The notes: generated by a model from the sequence alone, not told the origin. Shown: positions 10,201 through 19,265, numbered from the stretch's first letter. The stretch is DNA of 64,000 bases from Nodularia spumigena CCY9414 (GCF_000340565.2 NZ_CP007203.1:1417048-1481047), one strand, 5' to 3'. Program-made: numbers and translations.

Positions 10201-10879
10201 GAATACAGCATGGTTAATGAATGGCACAAACTATGTAGGATTTAGTAATCTCTTTGGTTCTGCTGGTTATCAACCAGTAGCCACGGCTGACTTTAACAAA
10301 GATGGCAAAACTGATTTAATTGTCAGCAATCCTACGAATAATTTTAATGCTGTCTGGTTTATGGATGGCCCTAACTACTTAGATGGTGTAGGTTTACCCA
10401 TAGCAGCAGGTTGGGAGATTAAAGGAGCCGCAGACTTCAACGGTGATGGCAATGTTGATATTCTGCTCAATAATACTACCACCAATTGGAACACAGTCTG
10501 GTTTTTAGGTGGTGATAATGGTGCTAGTTACACAGGTTATGGTAACTTGCCTGTAGCTAATGGCTGGGATATTACTGGTGTGGCTGACTTTAATGCCGAT
10601 GGTAAACCGGATATTCTCTTGAATAATCCCACCGAAGGATGGAATGCAGTGTGGTTCTTAGATGGCACAAACTACAGTGGTTATGCCAATTTACCCAGCG
10701 CACCGGGTTTGCAATCTTTGGGAACCGGAGACTTTAATGGCGATGGTAAACCTGACATTATTATGAATAATCTCACTTCTAATTCCAATGCAATTTGGTT
10801 GATGGATGGGACTAATTATACAGGTTTGGCTAACTTGCCTAATACTCCTGCTGGTTGGGAAATTGCTGGTATGGCTTAA
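7289..10879 (+). CDS. Subtilisin-like serine protease (S8) with PPC domains and FG-GAP repeats
   Basis: A 1196-residue protein. The N-terminal ~320 residues are a peptidase S8 domain with catalytic D34 (AVIDSG), H67 (DGHGTHVAG) and S252 (GGTSMASP), and oxyanion N167 (SATGNS). Then come several PPC-like beta domains (about 345-480, 490-655, 665-800 and 810-950), each with an aspartate-rich, probably calcium-binding sequence. The last ~240 residues are the same FG-GAP module as in the neighbours. The mature catalytic domain begins within ~20 residues of the start, so there is no visible signal peptide or inhibitory propeptide. It is probably exported by a non-Sec route such as type I secretion, which is inference. 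Its targets are unknown. Confidence 0.9.
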   Translation: MSNPAFNLIGLTQLRNDSRFAGIDGSGMAVAVIDSGLDWTHSLLNNNYVAGRDFVYGDNNPEDIDGHGTHVAGTVGAADPRYGVAPDVKLIGLKVFGNDGGGASNSDIEAALQWVIDNKERYNIVAVNMSLAGGFFTSVSEAAGDIRIDEVRRLEELGVVVVSATGNSFKNNEYQNLAAPAIFSTLAVGAVWQDGINRDFRWRSGGIDYTTGADRVTSFSQRLDAPNKIFAPGAMITSTVPGNRLDAMGGTSMASPVVAGAVALMQEAAMQFGGRFLTSSEVVQIMRSTADIIFDGDDEDDNVENTSTNYPRLNIYNAVQEVQRLFQDIAPNGDPNGTIQGAYIGPILDGTTTINSILGSIGIDGGSVQVGDKDVDIIRFEMRSPGIITIEVSSHPDNPADFDSLLRLFNTSGEEIAFDDDSGVDTFSAINISLASGVYYAGISGYNNRNYNPNVAASGVSAATGNYSLNFQLRNPDPNGIISGAIPVNLGTDSEPLYFQGIVDSDPIANSDERITIGPADVDIFKLVAPDNGILLIDIDTPYDNYVDSFLRVFDEDGNELFFSDDDLAFNSSLVYTEFTDNEYPSLVFPDSVDRSYYEGHTTDSFIGLRVDRGQTYYIAVSDYDNQTYNPNSLDGRSGTGTGGLFDLTVQFFSNDQNGSITQALKNNYIPINVTNLPGIIGGDSNLETGEFIEVGDRDVDFFKINSPNAGILEIDIKSYGDPTIIDEVDAVVFIYDREGNLLALNDDRDTSLDPLLRYQITANTDYFVAVTGYGNDSFNPFQLGSGSSGDTGEYKFNSRLLPLSQITALSNNTSTSGTVENVSVGSIIFGNIGDDNGFFVGASDIDIYRFTPTTTARVTIRASANEAFNADTFLRVFNANGTEIAFNDDENALTRGSGIQIDVTAGTQYLIGVNGASPQARNYNPLTGAGAANGSQGDYVLSIFTSSNHQPDFNGDGETDILLTNPSQGWNTAWLMNGTNYVGFSNLFGSAGYQPVATADFNKDGKTDLIVSNPTNNFNAVWFMDGPNYLDGVGLPIAAGWEIKGAADFNGDGNVDILLNNTTTNWNTVWFLGGDNGASYTGYGNLPVANGWDITGVADFNADGKPDILLNNPTEGWNAVWFLDGTNYSGYANLPSAPGLQSLGTGDFNGDGKPDIIMNNLTSNSNAIWLMDGTNYTGLANLPNTPAGWEIAGMA

Positions 10880-11206
10880 TGGGAATATTGTGAAGCTATC
10901 TGCGCCAGCATCAGGGATTTCCCAGAAATAAATTATCCATATTGTGGGTTTGGGCAAAGATGTCCGCCCTGATTAGGGGACGGGTGGGGACACCTATCCC
11001 ACAAGAAAATTTGTCATGTTGTTTTATTTGTCAGTCCCTAAGATAGACGTTTTTTTACTAAAATATGTTAATATCTTTTTGATACATAATTGTAATAGCA
11101 CCGTAGCTAAAATTACCTGTTTACAATAATTACTTGTATAATCGAACTTAGATATTTGCATATCACGTAGTAAACACAGTATCAAATTAGCAATTAACTA
11201 AAAAAT
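10880..11206. other. Spacer after the subtilase: duplicated tail and a repeat
   Basis: This 327-base spacer has no gene. Its first ~37 bases duplicate the 3' flank of the 5807 gene. A GGGCAAAGATGTCCGCCC repeat lies at 10951-10970. The remainder is AT-rich and probably carries the promoter of the next gene. Confidence 0.6.
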
Positions 11207-12715
11207 ATGTTAGGCAATACAACTAGCCCCTTGATTGGGAATCTAACAGCTACTAACACTTTCAATCAAATTCCTGGTGCTGTAGAACCAGTCAATTACT
11301 ATGAATTTTCGGTTTTCGATACAAGTAGAATTAGTTTGGTGTTGAGTGGAATAACTCAAAATTCTGCTCAAGCTAGTATTATTTACGACAGAAATAATAA
11401 TAGATTGCTGGATAGCGGAGAACGGCTTTACAGTCAGACTGCTTTCGTCGATATTAATGGAACGATTAATCCTACCTTGGGTGCTGGTAATTATTTAGTT
11501 GAAATTCAACGCTTTAATTCACCTAATAATAATAATTATTCTGGCTATTCTGTACAGCTATCAGGTACACCTACTCCTGCTTCTATTCTTTCAGATCCTG
11601 GAAATACACTCAATAGCGCCTATAATATTGGAAATTTCAATGGTACTAGGACTTTCAAGGAGTTTGTCGGTGTTGTAGATCCAGTGGATTACTATAAATT
11701 TTCCCTTGCAGATACCAGTGAAATTAGTTTGCTGTTGAGTGAATTAACTGAAAATGCTCTGAAAACTAGTATTATTTCCGACGCAAATAATAATGGCTTA
11801 ATTGATAGCGGCGAAAGCCGTTACACTGACACGGCTCAGGTGAATAGCAATGGGACAATTAATGCTAACTTGGCTGCTGGTAATTACTTGATCGCAGTTG
11901 AACAGGATAGCGCTAATACCAATTCTAACTATTCTTTAACTTTATCAAACTTAACAATTTCCACTCCCAAAGCCGCAAAAGATTTCAATCAAGATAATCA
12001 AACGGATATTCTCTTAACTAAGCCCAGTGAAGGATTAAATAAAGCATGGTTAATGGATGGGACTAACTATGTAGGAGAGATGAATCTTCCTGGTTTAGCT
12101 GCTTATCGACCAGTCGCAACACCTGACTTTAACAAAGACGGTAACACAGATTTACTGGTGAGCAATCCCAACAATGGATGGAACTTGGTTTGGTTTCTCG
12201 ATGGGATGAATTATGTTGGCGGTGTGGGTTTACCAATAGCAGCAGGTTGGGAAATTAAAGGAGCCGCAGACTTCAACGGTGATGGTAATGTTGATATTCT
12301 GCTGAATAATACTGCCAACAATTGGAATACAGTCTGGTTTTTAGGCGGTGATAATGGTGCTACTTACACAGGTTATGGTAATTTACCTGTGGCTGAAGGT
12401 TGGGATATTACTGGTGTTGCTGACTTTAACGGCGATGGTAAAGCGGATCTTCTTTTGAATAATCCCACCGAAGGATGGAACTCTGTCTGGTTTTTAGATG
12501 GCACAGATTACATTGGTTATGAGAATTTACCCAGTTCACCGGGTTGGCAATCTTTAGGAACCGGAGACTTTAATAGCGATGGTAAGCCTGACATTATTAT
12601 GAATAATCCCACTCAAGGATGGAATTCCATTTGGTTAATGGATGGGACTAATTATACAGGTTTTGCTAGCTTACCCACTACCCCTGATGGTTGGGAAATT
12701 GCTGGTATGGCTTAA
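11207..12715 (+). CDS. Third PPC-like / FG-GAP repeat protein
   Basis: A 502-residue protein with two related N-terminal beta domains (about 8-115 and 130-245). Each has the pattern F-x-GxVxPVxYYxFS and an EF-hand-like loop (DRNNNRLLDSGE, DANNNGLIDSGE) that suggests calcium binding. From residue ~255 it carries the same FG-GAP module as the two upstream genes, ending in the identical GWEIAGMA. The N-terminus differs from its neighbours, so the FG-GAP module appears to have been joined to a different front end. There is no signal peptide. Its stop overlaps the convergent methyltransferase stop by 4 bases (shared TTAA at 12712-12715). Confidence 0.8.
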   Translation: MLGNTTSPLIGNLTATNTFNQIPGAVEPVNYYEFSVFDTSRISLVLSGITQNSAQASIIYDRNNNRLLDSGERLYSQTAFVDINGTINPTLGAGNYLVEIQRFNSPNNNNYSGYSVQLSGTPTPASILSDPGNTLNSAYNIGNFNGTRTFKEFVGVVDPVDYYKFSLADTSEISLLLSELTENALKTSIISDANNNGLIDSGESRYTDTAQVNSNGTINANLAAGNYLIAVEQDSANTNSNYSLTLSNLTISTPKAAKDFNQDNQTDILLTKPSEGLNKAWLMDGTNYVGEMNLPGLAAYRPVATPDFNKDGNTDLLVSNPNNGWNLVWFLDGMNYVGGVGLPIAAGWEIKGAADFNGDGNVDILLNNTANNWNTVWFLGGDNGATYTGYGNLPVAEGWDITGVADFNGDGKADLLLNNPTEGWNSVWFLDGTDYIGYENLPSSPGWQSLGTGDFNSDGKPDIIMNNPTQGWNSIWLMDGTNYTGFASLPTTPDGWEIAGMA

Positions 12716-13434
12716 GTTTCTAGCTGAGATTTTAATTTCTCTAACTCTAGATGCATTTGCCATTTGACGGCGGCGATCGCACTCAGATAAATTTTAGGAT
12801 GAACCATCCCTAAATTATGCTCACCTTGATGAAATTCCTTTTCTAATAAGGGATATTCACCAAGGCAAGTTTCCTTAACAAAAATTAAGAGATTCTGAGC
12901 ATACCAAGCTTCTACTTTTTCATTATTCCATATTTTCCGGCGTAAGCAATCAATCGCCACATAGCCATACTTGGCGAAAATTTCTGCCCAATATTCCAGC
13001 CACTGTTCATTCAGATGATTAAGACCACCTTGAAACGGAATCGCTGCGGAAAACAGCACGATATTTCCTAAGTTAGTTAATGAATGAATAAAGATTTCCG
13101 CCGACTCCCTAGGAAGATGTTCCGCAACTTCCAAAGACACAACCAAATCAAACTTTCTCTCAACTTCTAGAGGTTGCTTTAAATCAAAGCAGAGAAATTT
13201 GCTCGGTTCAATTTCCAGCATCTTCACATCTACGTATTCTCCATCTATTCCTAGATAGTCATCTATACCAAATCTCTGAAATACTGAGAGCCAAGTTCCC
13301 AAACCACAACCAACATCTACTAGGCTGTTTGCTTGAGTGAGTTCCATGACTAAGGGGACAACTTCTTGAGCAGAAAGTCGTGAACCTTCTCGAATAGATT
13401 GATAAAAATTTTGTGTGTATGGTTGATTATTCAC
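12712..13434 (-). CDS. Class I SAM-dependent methyltransferase
   Basis: A 240-residue protein with motif I VDVGCGLG (39-46), the acidic strand-2 end (YLGIDGEYVD) and motif IV-like LVVSLEVAEHLP. The pattern is that of a Methyltransf_23-type enzyme often found in glycan and O-antigen clusters. The C-terminal ~35 residues are helical. It is the only minus-strand gene in this glycan region and converges on the FG-GAP gene while diverging from the glycosyltransferase at 13514. The substrate is unknown; a sugar or glycan is an inference. Confidence 0.82.
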   Translation of the reverse strand: MNNQPYTQNFYQSIREGSRLSAQEVVPLVMELTQANSLVDVGCGLGTWLSVFQRFGIDDYLGIDGEYVDVKMLEIEPSKFLCFDLKQPLEVERKFDLVVSLEVAEHLPRESAEIFIHSLTNLGNIVLFSAAIPFQGGLNHLNEQWLEYWAEIFAKYGYVAIDCLRRKIWNNEKVEAWYAQNLLIFVKETCLGEYPLLEKEFHQGEHNLGMVHPKIYLSAIAAVKWQMHLELEKLKSQLET

Positions 13435-13513
13435 CGGACTTTATTGTATCCTTTATTTCATTGCAATTACGGCAAAGTCAAAATAAACTTTTTCAAACAG
13501 AAGAGCTTTACTA

Positions 13514-15631
13514 ATGAAAATAGCTTATGTTTCCCGTGAGTTTGGTCCCATTACAGGAGGAGGAATTGGTACTTATATTGCTAATATTAGCAAATATATG
13601 GCAAAAAGAGGCCATGATGTCTATCTGATTACTGACTGCTTTTCTGAGTCTAATCTACATTATTTACCCCCAAATGTCACACTGATTCGTACAGAGCCTG
13701 CAATAAGCGATCGCCATTTTTTTACATATAACCAAAATTATTCAGATCGGGTTTATCAAACCCTCAAATTGCTGAGTCCTTTTGATGTCATTGAGTTTGC
13801 TGAATATAACGCCGAAGGATTCACCACCATTAGAGCCAAAAAACTTTTAAATGAATTTACTAACACTCAAATAGTCGTCAAATTACATACACCACGCTCT
13901 CTTTTAGTAGAAATAGATGAAGAAAAACATACGAATACTCAAACAGCAATAGATATCTATTTAGAAGATTATTGTGTAAAAAATGCTGATTTAGTCACAT
14001 CTCCTTCCGCATCTCTTGCTCAATACTTTACCGAAAGATTGAATTTAAACTCTATTCGTAGAAGTCCCTATCCATTATTATTATCTACCATTAATAATCC
14101 CCGTCAATTTCTGACATCACAAATTCAAAAAATTACATTTCTTGGTAGCATCCAAGTCAGAAAAGGTGTAGATATTTTTATAGAAGCAGCTAAAATAATT
14201 CTCGCTAAAGAACCTAACTTTGTCTTTGAAATATATGGTAGAGATACATACTCTGCTCCTTTTCAAGCTTCTTATACAGAATATCTCAAAAAACGTATTC
14301 CCTATGATTTAAAAGACAAAATTGTTTTTAAAGGAGCCGCACCCTACGAACAAATTCCAGAAATTTTGTTAAACACTTGTTTTTGCGTATTTCCTTCCCG
14401 GTGGGAGAACTGGGCTAATGTTTGTCTAGAAGCAATGTCTTTGGGTTGTGTGGTTATTGGTAGCGAACAAGGTGGGATGTCAGAAATGATTGAACACAGA
14501 GAGTCAGGCTTTTTAATTAATCCATCCCATGCTGAAGAAATTGCCCATACCATCTTAGATAATTACAGGAATATTGCTTATTTACACCAAATTTCTGAAA
14601 ATGCTCAATCAAGTATTAAGCAATGGTGTGATCCGGAATTAGCCTCAGTGAAAGTGGAAGAATCTTATCAAATTGATAGTTCTCCCAAAAAATGGCTAGT
14701 TAATCAAGAAGCTAAAGTTTCCGTAATTATTCCTCTTTACAACCAAGGAAAGTATATTGAAGAAACGATTCAATCTATTAAAGAATCAACTTATAAAAAT
14801 GTAGAAATTATCGTAGTAAATGATGGCTCTAACGAATCTGAAACCAACGAAGTCTTTCAAAATTTGTCAGGTGTAATTAAAATATTTAAACCCAATGGCG
14901 GCTTAAGTTCTGCTCGTAATGCAGGGCTAAAAGTCAGTTCAGGTGAATTTATTATGCTTCTAGACTCAGATGATAAAATTCATCCTGAATATCTGGAAAA
15001 AGCCATCATAGCCCTGATAAATAATCAGGAACTCAGCTATATAGGTTGCTATACGCGCAATTTTGAAGCTTATGAATATACTCAAGCGCCTGTGGGCTTT
15101 ATTCCTGAGCTAATGCTTTTCATGAATACCAATGTGGTAAACAGTACAAATGTATATCGCAGAGAAGCCATGCAAAAAACCGGAAACTTCGATGAAGAAT
15201 TAATTTCTTACGAAGATTGGGATTATTTTATCAGCTTATATGAAAATGGCTGCGCCGGGGATATCTTACCAATAGAATTATTTCTTTATCGTCGCCACTA
15301 TGATTCAATGGTATGGACAGTAGCACAGCCTCGCCGGACGCAATTAATTCAGTATATGTTGGGTAAACACCAAAAAACCGTCGCTTTATTTTCTCATGTG
15401 ATGGTGCAATATCTTACCCAATTATGGAAAGATAAAGAAATAGAATGCGAGGCGGCTATATCAGGAAGTCATAGTAGAGAAGATAATACTGCTATATCAG
15501 GAAGTCATAGTAAAGAAATCTATGAATTAAAAAAGAGAATTGTAGCAATGGAATCATCTAAATTTTGGCAGTTACGCAAGCTGTGGTTTAAACTTAAATA
15601 CAAATTGGGGTTATCAAAAGAACTGGATTAG
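13514..15631 (+). CDS. Bifunctional glycosyltransferase: GT4 fused to GT2
   Basis: A 705-residue fusion. The N-terminal ~385 residues are a GT4 (GT-B fold) enzyme with the glycine-rich donor-loop start EFGPITGGGIGTYI, the second-domain start FLGSIQVRKGVDIFIEAA, and the nucleotide-sugar motif EAMSLGCVVIGSEQGGMSE. Residues ~395-625 are a GT2 (GT-A) domain: VSVIIPLYNQGKYIEETI, DGS, and the metal-binding LDSDDKIHPEY. A short internal duplication (AISGSHSRE/AISGSHSKE, DNA 15456-15520) precedes a C-terminal SSKFWQLRKLWFKLKYKLGL tail that is shared with the methyltransferase at 4548. It probably adds two successive sugars to a surface polysaccharide. Confidence 0.88.
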   Translation: MKIAYVSREFGPITGGGIGTYIANISKYMAKRGHDVYLITDCFSESNLHYLPPNVTLIRTEPAISDRHFFTYNQNYSDRVYQTLKLLSPFDVIEFAEYNAEGFTTIRAKKLLNEFTNTQIVVKLHTPRSLLVEIDEEKHTNTQTAIDIYLEDYCVKNADLVTSPSASLAQYFTERLNLNSIRRSPYPLLLSTINNPRQFLTSQIQKITFLGSIQVRKGVDIFIEAAKIILAKEPNFVFEIYGRDTYSAPFQASYTEYLKKRIPYDLKDKIVFKGAAPYEQIPEILLNTCFCVFPSRWENWANVCLEAMSLGCVVIGSEQGGMSEMIEHRESGFLINPSHAEEIAHTILDNYRNIAYLHQISENAQSSIKQWCDPELASVKVEESYQIDSSPKKWLVNQEAKVSVIIPLYNQGKYIEETIQSIKESTYKNVEIIVVNDGSNESETNEVFQNLSGVIKIFKPNGGLSSARNAGLKVSSGEFIMLLDSDDKIHPEYLEKAIIALINNQELSYIGCYTRNFEAYEYTQAPVGFIPELMLFMNTNVVNSTNVYRREAMQKTGNFDEELISYEDWDYFISLYENGCAGDILPIELFLYRRHYDSMVWTVAQPRRTQLIQYMLGKHQKTVALFSHVMVQYLTQLWKDKEIECEAAISGSHSREDNTAISGSHSKEIYELKKRIVAMESSKFWQLRKLWFKLKYKLGLSKELD

Positions 15632-15724
15632 TAATTTACTGAGTCCACAACTGCTATTATAGGCTGCTTTAATTTACCAAAAATACCCACCAACTGCGAA
15701 CAGAACAGGAATGTTTTCAAAAGT

Positions 15725-16477
15725 ATGGAAGTAATTCGCCTCAATCAAGTTTCCCTATGGCGACGAACACAAGAAGAATTTTCTTATGATATGAAGAAAA
15801 CCATCTTTTCTTTATTAGAAGGTAAATATCGTCAACCCGCAAAAAGGCTGGTACTTGATCAGATTGAATTCGGGATTGAACAAGGTGAAAAAATTGGCAT
15901 TATTGGCGCAAATGGTTCTGGTAAATCAACTATTTTGAAGATAATTTCTGGGATTTTGCAACCTACCACGGGTACAGTCAGAGTCAGGGGTAAAATTGCT
16001 CCTTTGATTGAACTAGGAGCAGGTTTTGATCCAGATATTTCTGTCCTAGATAATATTGTACTTTATGGTGTGCTATTGGGTTTTTCACGGGCAGAAATCA
16101 AAAAACGCGCCCAGTCTATTTTGGAATTTGCCGAATTAGAAGACTATGTATTAGTACCAGTTAAGGGTTTATCTTCTGGGATGGTAGCACGCTTAGGTTT
16201 TGCCATTGCTACGGATGTCCAGCCAGATATCTTGATATTAGATGAAATTCTATCGGTTGGTGATGAAAGTTTTAAAAATAAATGTAAGCAGAGAATTGAA
16301 TCTTTTTGGCATGAAAAAACCACAGTTTTAGTAGTATCCCACGATTTGGATTTTGTGCAACAGTCTTGTGATCGTGTAGTGTGGTTAGATAAGGGTAAAA
16401 TTATGTTTATTGGTGAAACTAAAAAAGCAATTAATTCTTATTTACAACAGTGTGAAGGTCTCAAGAGTTATCCATGA
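15725..16477 (+). CDS. Polysaccharide ABC exporter ATPase (Wzt/TagH-like)
   Basis: A 250-residue ATPase with Walker A GANGSGKST (61-69), signature LSSGM (149-153), Walker B ILILDE (169-174) and switch H206. The N-terminal VSLWRRTQEE and the GKIAPLIELGAGFDP segment are typical of polysaccharide and teichoic-acid exporter ATPases. It lacks the C-terminal carbohydrate-binding domain of long Wzt proteins, so it is the short form that does not read a terminal sugar. Its membrane partner is most likely the permease at 3517. It lies between two glycosyltransferase genes, consistent with O-antigen or exopolysaccharide export. Confidence 0.9.
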   Translation: MEVIRLNQVSLWRRTQEEFSYDMKKTIFSLLEGKYRQPAKRLVLDQIEFGIEQGEKIGIIGANGSGKSTILKIISGILQPTTGTVRVRGKIAPLIELGAGFDPDISVLDNIVLYGVLLGFSRAEIKKRAQSILEFAELEDYVLVPVKGLSSGMVARLGFAIATDVQPDILILDEILSVGDESFKNKCKQRIESFWHEKTTVLVVSHDLDFVQQSCDRVVWLDKGKIMFIGETKKAINSYLQQCEGLKSYP

Positions 16478-16499
16478 TTAATTCAGAGTTTGATTAAAT

Positions 16500-16592
16500 T
16501 AGGACTTATGCAAATTTATGGGAAAACTAACCACTCCAGGCACAGAGTACACTGAGTCAAGAGGGTTTAAGAGAGTTTTTGCGTAAGTCCTA
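16500..16592 (+). mobile_element. MITE, AGGACTTACGCA family, copy 1 (93 bp)
   Basis: The terminal inverted repeats read TAGGACTTATGCAAA and TTTGCGTAAGTCCTA. The element is flanked by the 5-base direct repeat TAAAT at 16495-16499 and 16593-16597, an apparent target duplication. It has no coding capacity and shares end sequences with the longer copies at 28370 and 34035. It sits 30 bases before the next glycosyltransferase gene. Confidence 0.88.
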
Positions 16593-16622
16593 TAAATAAT
16601 AATATAATTTAAATGAGGATGT

Positions 16623-17801
16623 ATGATTATGGATAAAACTTTATACAATCAACAGTATGAAACTCTAATTAACGAAAAATCCGAATTAGCCCAGCAATGT
16701 CAATCTTTAATGGCAGAAATAGAGCAATTAAATTTATCTAATAATGAGTTATTAGCTGAAATTTCCGATATTAAGAACTCTCGCACATGGTTAGTGCTGA
16801 CAAAAATTAAGAAAAATATTATTTTACGCAAAGTTGGCAGATTATTACTAGACTTATTTAATCTGCGATCGCTCAAAAATATCTTTTTATTTAATTCTCT
16901 CAAACCAACGGCTGAAACTTTAGTAACCAGCCAAAAACATCATCATAGTTATCAATTTCCCCAACCAATTATTTTATATAAATATCAAGAAAATACGCCG
17001 ATTTCTCTGGTAATTATCTGTTATAATAAATCTCAGGAATTACCTTTTGTTATTTCGGCGATCGCCAAAAATACGCTGCAACCAGATTTAATTGTTTTAT
17101 GTGATGATGGTTCAACAGATAATTCCTTGCAAGTATTTATTGAACAGTGCAGTATATACAATCTCAATTACAAAATTATTCAAGAACCAACAATTAAAAA
17201 CGCCTTTCGACTCAATACGCTGCGTAACAAAGGTGTTTCCGCTTGTCTTGATGGTTTAGTCATCATACTAGATGCAGACCATGTACCATCCCGGACACAT
17301 ATAGAAGCTCATGTAAAACTGCACTTATTACATCCTCATGCTGTGCTGTCTACGGGACCACGACTGGAATATGCAAATTCAGATTGTAGTGGTGCTGTAA
17401 ATTTTCTTTGGGGACATGAACCAGTCAGTATGATGCAACCTGCTGCTGATAAACCCATAGCCGATTGGACAGGAGTCCTAGTTTCCAATATGGGAATGTG
17501 TAAGCAAGCGATTCTCAATTTGGGTGGTTTTGATCCTATCTACGATGGTAATTATGGCTTTGATGATACTGATTTTACTTATAGAGCTTGGTTAGCAGGT
17601 TATTTTTTTGCTAGTAGTTTTGAGTCTTATATTATACATATTCCCCATCCACCTTCTTTGGGTAACAGAAATAATCACATCAATCAACGCAAGTTTGAAA
17701 ATAAGTATAAATTTCAACCAAAATATCCTAATATAGTTGAGCGACTCACAAGGACATCTTGGCATAATTATCTTCATTATCTTGGCAACGAGGATATTTA
17801 A
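16623..17801 (+). CDS. GT2 family glycosyltransferase with galactosyltransferase-like C-terminal region
   Basis: A 392-residue protein. The N-terminal ~70 residues are a coiled coil followed by NSRTWLVLTKIKKN, a degenerate relative of the SSKFWQLR tail of the neighbouring proteins. The GT2 domain starts at ~126 (ISLVIICYNKSQELPFVISAI), with DDGSTDNS near 162 and metal-binding DADHVP near 218. The segment NLGGFDPIYDGNYGFDDTDFTYRAW matches the Glyco_transf_7C acceptor region. ATG 16623 (MIM) and ATG 16629 are both possible starts; GAGG is just upstream. It acts in surface-glycan assembly, but the sugar and linkage are unknown. Confidence 0.87.
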   Translation: MIMDKTLYNQQYETLINEKSELAQQCQSLMAEIEQLNLSNNELLAEISDIKNSRTWLVLTKIKKNIILRKVGRLLLDLFNLRSLKNIFLFNSLKPTAETLVTSQKHHHSYQFPQPIILYKYQENTPISLVIICYNKSQELPFVISAIAKNTLQPDLIVLCDDGSTDNSLQVFIEQCSIYNLNYKIIQEPTIKNAFRLNTLRNKGVSACLDGLVIILDADHVPSRTHIEAHVKLHLLHPHAVLSTGPRLEYANSDCSGAVNFLWGHEPVSMMQPAADKPIADWTGVLVSNMGMCKQAILNLGGFDPIYDGNYGFDDTDFTYRAWLAGYFFASSFESYIIHIPHPPSLGNRNNHINQRKFENKYKFQPKYPNIVERLTRTSWHNYLHYLGNEDI

Positions 17802-17822
17802 AGGAGTTTAAAAGCTAAATTT

Positions 17823-19265
17823 ATGTACATAGTTTTTCCCACCCTAGAAATTGCCCCATTTATTAATGGAGGAATAGGACAATACATATCACAAATTATT
17901 AACTATTTACAAAGTTCAGAATATACACCGTTAATTTTATTGTATGGTATTCCTGAAATTACGGCTATCAAAGCCAGAGAATATTTTGATTCATCCAGCT
18001 TAAAATGTGAAATCTATCATATTAATGAATTTGCTGATATTCAGCTAAATTCAGAAGATATTTATCATGTCGAAAAAACTTCCCTAGCTTTAGCAGAGGG
18101 TTTAAAAAAAATCATGGCTGATAAAAATATAGTTGGGGTGGAATGGTGTGAACATGGCGGTATGGGATTTCATACCCTGCGAGACAAACATTTTAATCCT
18201 GATTCAGTCTTCAAAAACATACCCATCTGGGTTCATTTACATGGTTCTAGAGAAATTTGGGATTTAACAGACCGTTATCCTGTAGCTTTGGATGTTAGCA
18301 ATGACTATATATTATCTAATTATGCGGAAAGATTTTGCTTAGAATTAGCAGATGCTTGGAAAAGTCCTTCTCAGTCTGTCGCAGACTGGTACACCAGCTA
18401 TTTTGGTATTCATAATCAAGTTTTTATCTCTCCGCTACCTTATCGTAAGCTTGCAGAAAGAAATAGCCACCGTGTGATTAATCATCCTCAATTACCTTTA
18501 AAAATCCTCTGTCCAGGAAGAATAGTACATTTGAAAGGTACGGACATTATCGCTCGTGCTTGTGCAGAAATTTGTCAAACTTTTCCTGAGCAGATTCATG
18601 TCACTTTTGCTGGATATAATTTAGCGACGACAAACTCAAAATATAGGTCTTATCTAGATGAAGTTAAAAGTTTTATTTCTCCTAAATTCCTGAAATATTT
18701 CTCATTTTCTGGACAATATTTAGCAGAGGAATATTTAAAAATAGCCCAAGAGTCACATTTGGCAATTTTTGCGTCTCGTGTAGAAACATTTTGTCTAGCA
18801 GCCCATGAGCTTAACTGGATAGGAGTACCCCTAGTTTTAGCGGATATCCCAGCATTTAAAGAACATTTTCAGCATGGAGTTAATTGTTATAAGTTTGATG
18901 GTTCTGTAGAGGGACTGACTGCGCTTTTAACTCAAATTGTCCAAAATCCAGAAATGCTGAATCAAATTGCATCAAATCCAGTTTTAGATTTTGATATTGA
19001 TGTATTCAATCAATTGGTGAAAGTACCGCAAATATCAAAGGTTACTGCTAATTATTTTTTATTTACAAGACTACAAGAGATTCATGTACAACCAGGGAAA
19101 ATATATGCAAATAATTTCAAACATTTATCAGTTTTCAACCTAAAAGTTTTAATCTTAGCAATTGTTTGGAAAATTACTAAACGTCTTGCAGACAAAATAT
19201 CTTTACCTGTACCCATGAGGATTTACATAAAAGGAGTTTTAAAGAAAAATAATGCATTCCAGTAG
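17823..19265 (+). CDS. GT4-like glycosyltransferase
   Basis: A 480-residue GT-B fold enzyme. The glycine-rich front end is INGGIGQYISQII, the second domain starts at LKILCPGRIVHLKGTDIIARA, and the nucleotide-sugar region reads LAIFASRVETFCLAAHELNWIGVPLVLADIPAFKEHF, a variant of the E-x7-E motif. AAGGAG lies at 17801-17806, directly at the end of the previous gene, so the two are probably co-transcribed. The 3' end overlaps the next glycosyltransferase by 14 bases, which suggests translational coupling. The donor and acceptor cannot be read from sequence. Confidence 0.85.
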   Translation: MYIVFPTLEIAPFINGGIGQYISQIINYLQSSEYTPLILLYGIPEITAIKAREYFDSSSLKCEIYHINEFADIQLNSEDIYHVEKTSLALAEGLKKIMADKNIVGVEWCEHGGMGFHTLRDKHFNPDSVFKNIPIWVHLHGSREIWDLTDRYPVALDVSNDYILSNYAERFCLELADAWKSPSQSVADWYTSYFGIHNQVFISPLPYRKLAERNSHRVINHPQLPLKILCPGRIVHLKGTDIIARACAEICQTFPEQIHVTFAGYNLATTNSKYRSYLDEVKSFISPKFLKYFSFSGQYLAEEYLKIAQESHLAIFASRVETFCLAAHELNWIGVPLVLADIPAFKEHFQHGVNCYKFDGSVEGLTALLTQIVQNPEMLNQIASNPVLDFDIDVFNQLVKVPQISKVTANYFLFTRLQEIHVQPGKIYANNFKHLSVFNLKVLILAIVWKITKRLADKISLPVPMRIYIKGVLKKNNAFQ

